Shown here piece after piece: positions 61,549-64,000 of a stretch of DNA of 64,000 nucleotides. Position numbers and translations under genes: made by a program. Position 1 is the first letter of the stretch, and the number at the start of each line of letters is the position of its first letter. Under the pieces are notes generated by a model. It made no database searches. It was not told the DNA's origin and was given only the letters and a program-made list of their open reading frames with translations. Source of the DNA: Larus michahellis (Eukaryota; Chordata; Aves; Charadriiformes; Laridae); the NCBI RefSeq assembly GCF_964199755.1, contig NC_133896.1, positions 69,729,142 to 69,793,141 on the forward strand. The letters are read 5' to 3'.

Positions 61549-64000
61549 ACCACCACTAGTTGGCCATATACCAACCAACATACCAGCTGGCCCTGGGATA
61601 CCAGCACAGAATCAACACATAACTGACCCTTGATATAGATACACTACTGTAAAATATAAATAGATCAATTATTTTTTTCCCAAACTAAAAATTTTTTCTC
61701 CCTTGGGAATACATGGTTGGTTGTTTTAAGAATATTGTATTGTAATCTTAGAAGAAAGGGGGCTCCAAACCCTTTGTGAAGAGCTTAAAATTGATTTTTA
61801 TGCCTGCCCCTCTTCAGCTTTTCTTGGAAAGCATTTAATGCAAGTTTGTTTGGGCATTTTTGTCTGTGTGAATTATGTATATTCCTTCCATTAATCATAC
61901 TTCAAGCTTTCTGGTAGATAAATTGGTCCTCCTCTATGCCAGGACAGGTTGATGACCCATAAAATAGATTTTCCAGGGCTATTGCTATGGCTATGTGATT
62001 TATACCAAGTCCCTCCTTAAGTTTTAAACCCACAGTTATTAACAACAGTGGTGCTTCCACACAACGTATTGGTATTTAATAGGTCACATGATTAGCAAAC
62101 TGTAATGCTTTCTCTGGAAGGTATATGAGCTTGCTTTTGAATATTGCTGTTTTAAGTTCTTATAATTTTGCTAGAAAACCAGTCATTCCAATAGATTCTG
62201 AAAGCAAGTAATGAACTCAAAGCACAAAAGCATGTTTTGTGCAGGATATTTTCAAAGGGTTTCATTGGAGGCCCCCAATCTGTAGACAGAGTGCTGGTGG
62301 TTAGGTGCAGGCTGTAGTATAAAAGGAGTTGAACACCAGCTGTGAGCTGCAGAGTCCCTTTGAGAGGTGTCCCACTAATGGCACGACCTCTCTGTGGCTT
62401 CAGTGGTGTGTGGGGTCCCTGAGCAGGTGGTGCCACCACACCGGTGGCTTTGGAAGGGTGTTGGGTGGCGCATGGGTTATGTAGCAGTAGAGAGGGTCTG
62501 AGCTGCAGAGGTGAAGCAGGAACAAAATGGTAGGGTCGAATGAGCAAGCCTCAGGCGGCCATGCCAAGAGTCACGTGGCTTTATAGATATTTCCTCTTTT
62601 TCCTTCTGGAAATTTTGTCCTAGTGCCTTTACAGGACTTTACAAATCTTCCTCAGTTTCTGAATGTCTGAGGGCCAGAACAGCTTGGATGCCTGAGGCCT
62701 GGGGATGTCCTTAACTACCTGGCTGAACTGAGGCTGGAGAACTTGCACTCTTCAATGATCGCATTGAGCTCTGCAAAACAGCCTGAAGTCAGGGCCAACT
62801 TGAGTACAGACTGCAAGACCTGGCTATGGAATGAGGAGAGAGAGAGAGCTTTTTCCAAAGTATAACGTCTGCGGTGACATTACTTTGTGTTTAGTGGCAG
62901 CACTTATTACGGCGGTATCAGATCTTAGGTTCACCTGGCTCACATTGCTTCATCCTAGCAGTTTGCTGGTGCCAGGAGGTTTCATTCCTTTTTGGCTCCA
63001 GCCCTGGCCTGTGCAAAGCCACTGGTCCCTCTCTTGCACCACCTCTGCTACTCATCGGACCATTTTTTGGAACCAGCCCTACTCACTGCTTCAGCTGCGG
63101 TGGTTTTGTGGAGGATTAGCAAGTTCAGCCTTCAGGCCAAGTGGTCGAGCAGGCAGTGCAAGGGGTGGGAGCAGGTGGCTGGGAGGAGAAGGGAGAAACG
63201 AGGAGCAGTTCCTCTTTCCTCTGCTTTACAGCAGGCTGTTGGCTCTGCACAAACCATCTCACGTTTCTTCACTTTAAGAAATAAGAGCAAACCCAAGCGG
63301 TATTTGAGCAGGAGCACACCTGGAACCAGCATATTGCTAAGAAGGAAATTTTCTTGAGTTTCTCTCCAAGAAGAATAGGAACTGTGCTTGGATTTTCATT
63401 TAATTCCAAGACTGATTGGTTGAAACATTGTTTGTGTTTTCAGGTATGCGCAAAGTCCCTTGCCAGTGGACTTGGTGCTAGCCAGTGTCACTGCAGGCTG
63501 CACGCTGCTCCTGGGTTGTTTTCTCCCAGAGGACTGCAGTGGGTCATGGATGCGTCATTATCAGTGCTACTCAAAAAAACCCAAAAGGCAAATGGAAATA
63601 ATTGTCCACCTAATGAATAGGAGGAAGGTGAAAACATCTCTTGTAATGTAAATAAATGTTTCAGATAGGTTTAATCTTGCGAATATTTCGATGTGTCTTA
63701 CATAATTTTTTGGGGGAAGTCTGAGGAACGCTATTGGGGAAAAATGGGTTTTGCATCAACATAAGGTGTCCTGTTCTGAAATTTGTAAAGGGACCATGTG
63801 CTGGGACTACTGCCTTTCACGTCCTGTAACAGATTTCCTCGATAGGCCTTGTGAATGGGGAATAAGGACACCCAGCAAAGGACGGCTGATACTTTAACCA
63901 GACCAGTTTTACCCATGGGCATCCTTTCTGGTCATTTATAGAAATGACTTATTGCTAAGTAAGACTGTTCTAGATGTACATCAGTTGAAAAAGAGTCTTG

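Larger units (their letters stand above)
45528..64000 (+). other. Presumed first intron (5' part, open at window end)
   Basis: From the GTAAGT donor to the window end I find no acceptor followed by a recognisable exon, so this is inferred to be at least 18.4 kb of intron 1. It begins within the CpG island and becomes AT-rich after about 46,150. It holds CR1 fragments at 56,334-56,490 and 61,359-61,548 and homopolymers at 50,313-50,338, 54,814-54,834 and 56,904-56,923. Overlapping open frames of 168 and 141 codons at 55,779-56,322 match nothing I know. GC-richer patches at about 59,400-60,060 and 62,270-63,250 show no exon signature. A short exon could be missed by eye. Confidence 0.5.

Overview
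This window looks like non-coding DNA from a bird genome with one gene start in it. The evidence is a set of CR1 LINE fragments (five recognisable 3' ends, the hallmark retroposon of birds), a solo LTR of a type I associate with neoavian/passerine endogenous retroviruses, AT-rich unique sequence with low repeat density, and a single sharp vertebrate CpG island. No bacterial-style gene, operon or CRISPR array is present. Species identification is not possible from what I can see; a non-galliform bird is my inference from the LTR type.

Layout: 1-7,495 is unique AT-rich sequence without a recognisable gene. A roughly 550 bp solo LTR lies at 7,496-8,046 on the minus strand. At 10,401-10,840 there is a head-to-tail composite of a U6 snRNA-like copy, a 5S rRNA-like copy and a CR1 3' tail, all on the plus strand. 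From 10,841 to 44,677 the sequence is again apparently intergenic, with CR1 pieces at 21,087-21,178 (plus) and 38,440-38,970 (minus). The latter still carries an open 99-codon stretch of the CR1 reverse-transcriptase ORF C-terminus.

The functional centre is the CpG island at about 44,678-46,110. It contains a TATA-like/GC-box core promoter near 45,261, a trinucleotide-rich tract, and a short coding first exon. That exon encodes a basic-then-hydrophobic signal-peptide-like N-terminus and ends at a perfect-consensus splice donor (45,527/45,528). I cannot name the gene. The rest of the window (45,528-64,000) is best read as its long first intron, holding CR1 fragments at 56,334-56,490 and 61,359-61,548 and several homopolymer tracts, but no second exon that I can recognise.

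The most unusual item is the U6-5S-CR1 composite. All three parts abut almost exactly, share orientation and end with the CR1 tail. That is the arrangement expected from template switching by the CR1 reverse transcriptase, or from a small RNA-headed CR1-tailed SINE family.
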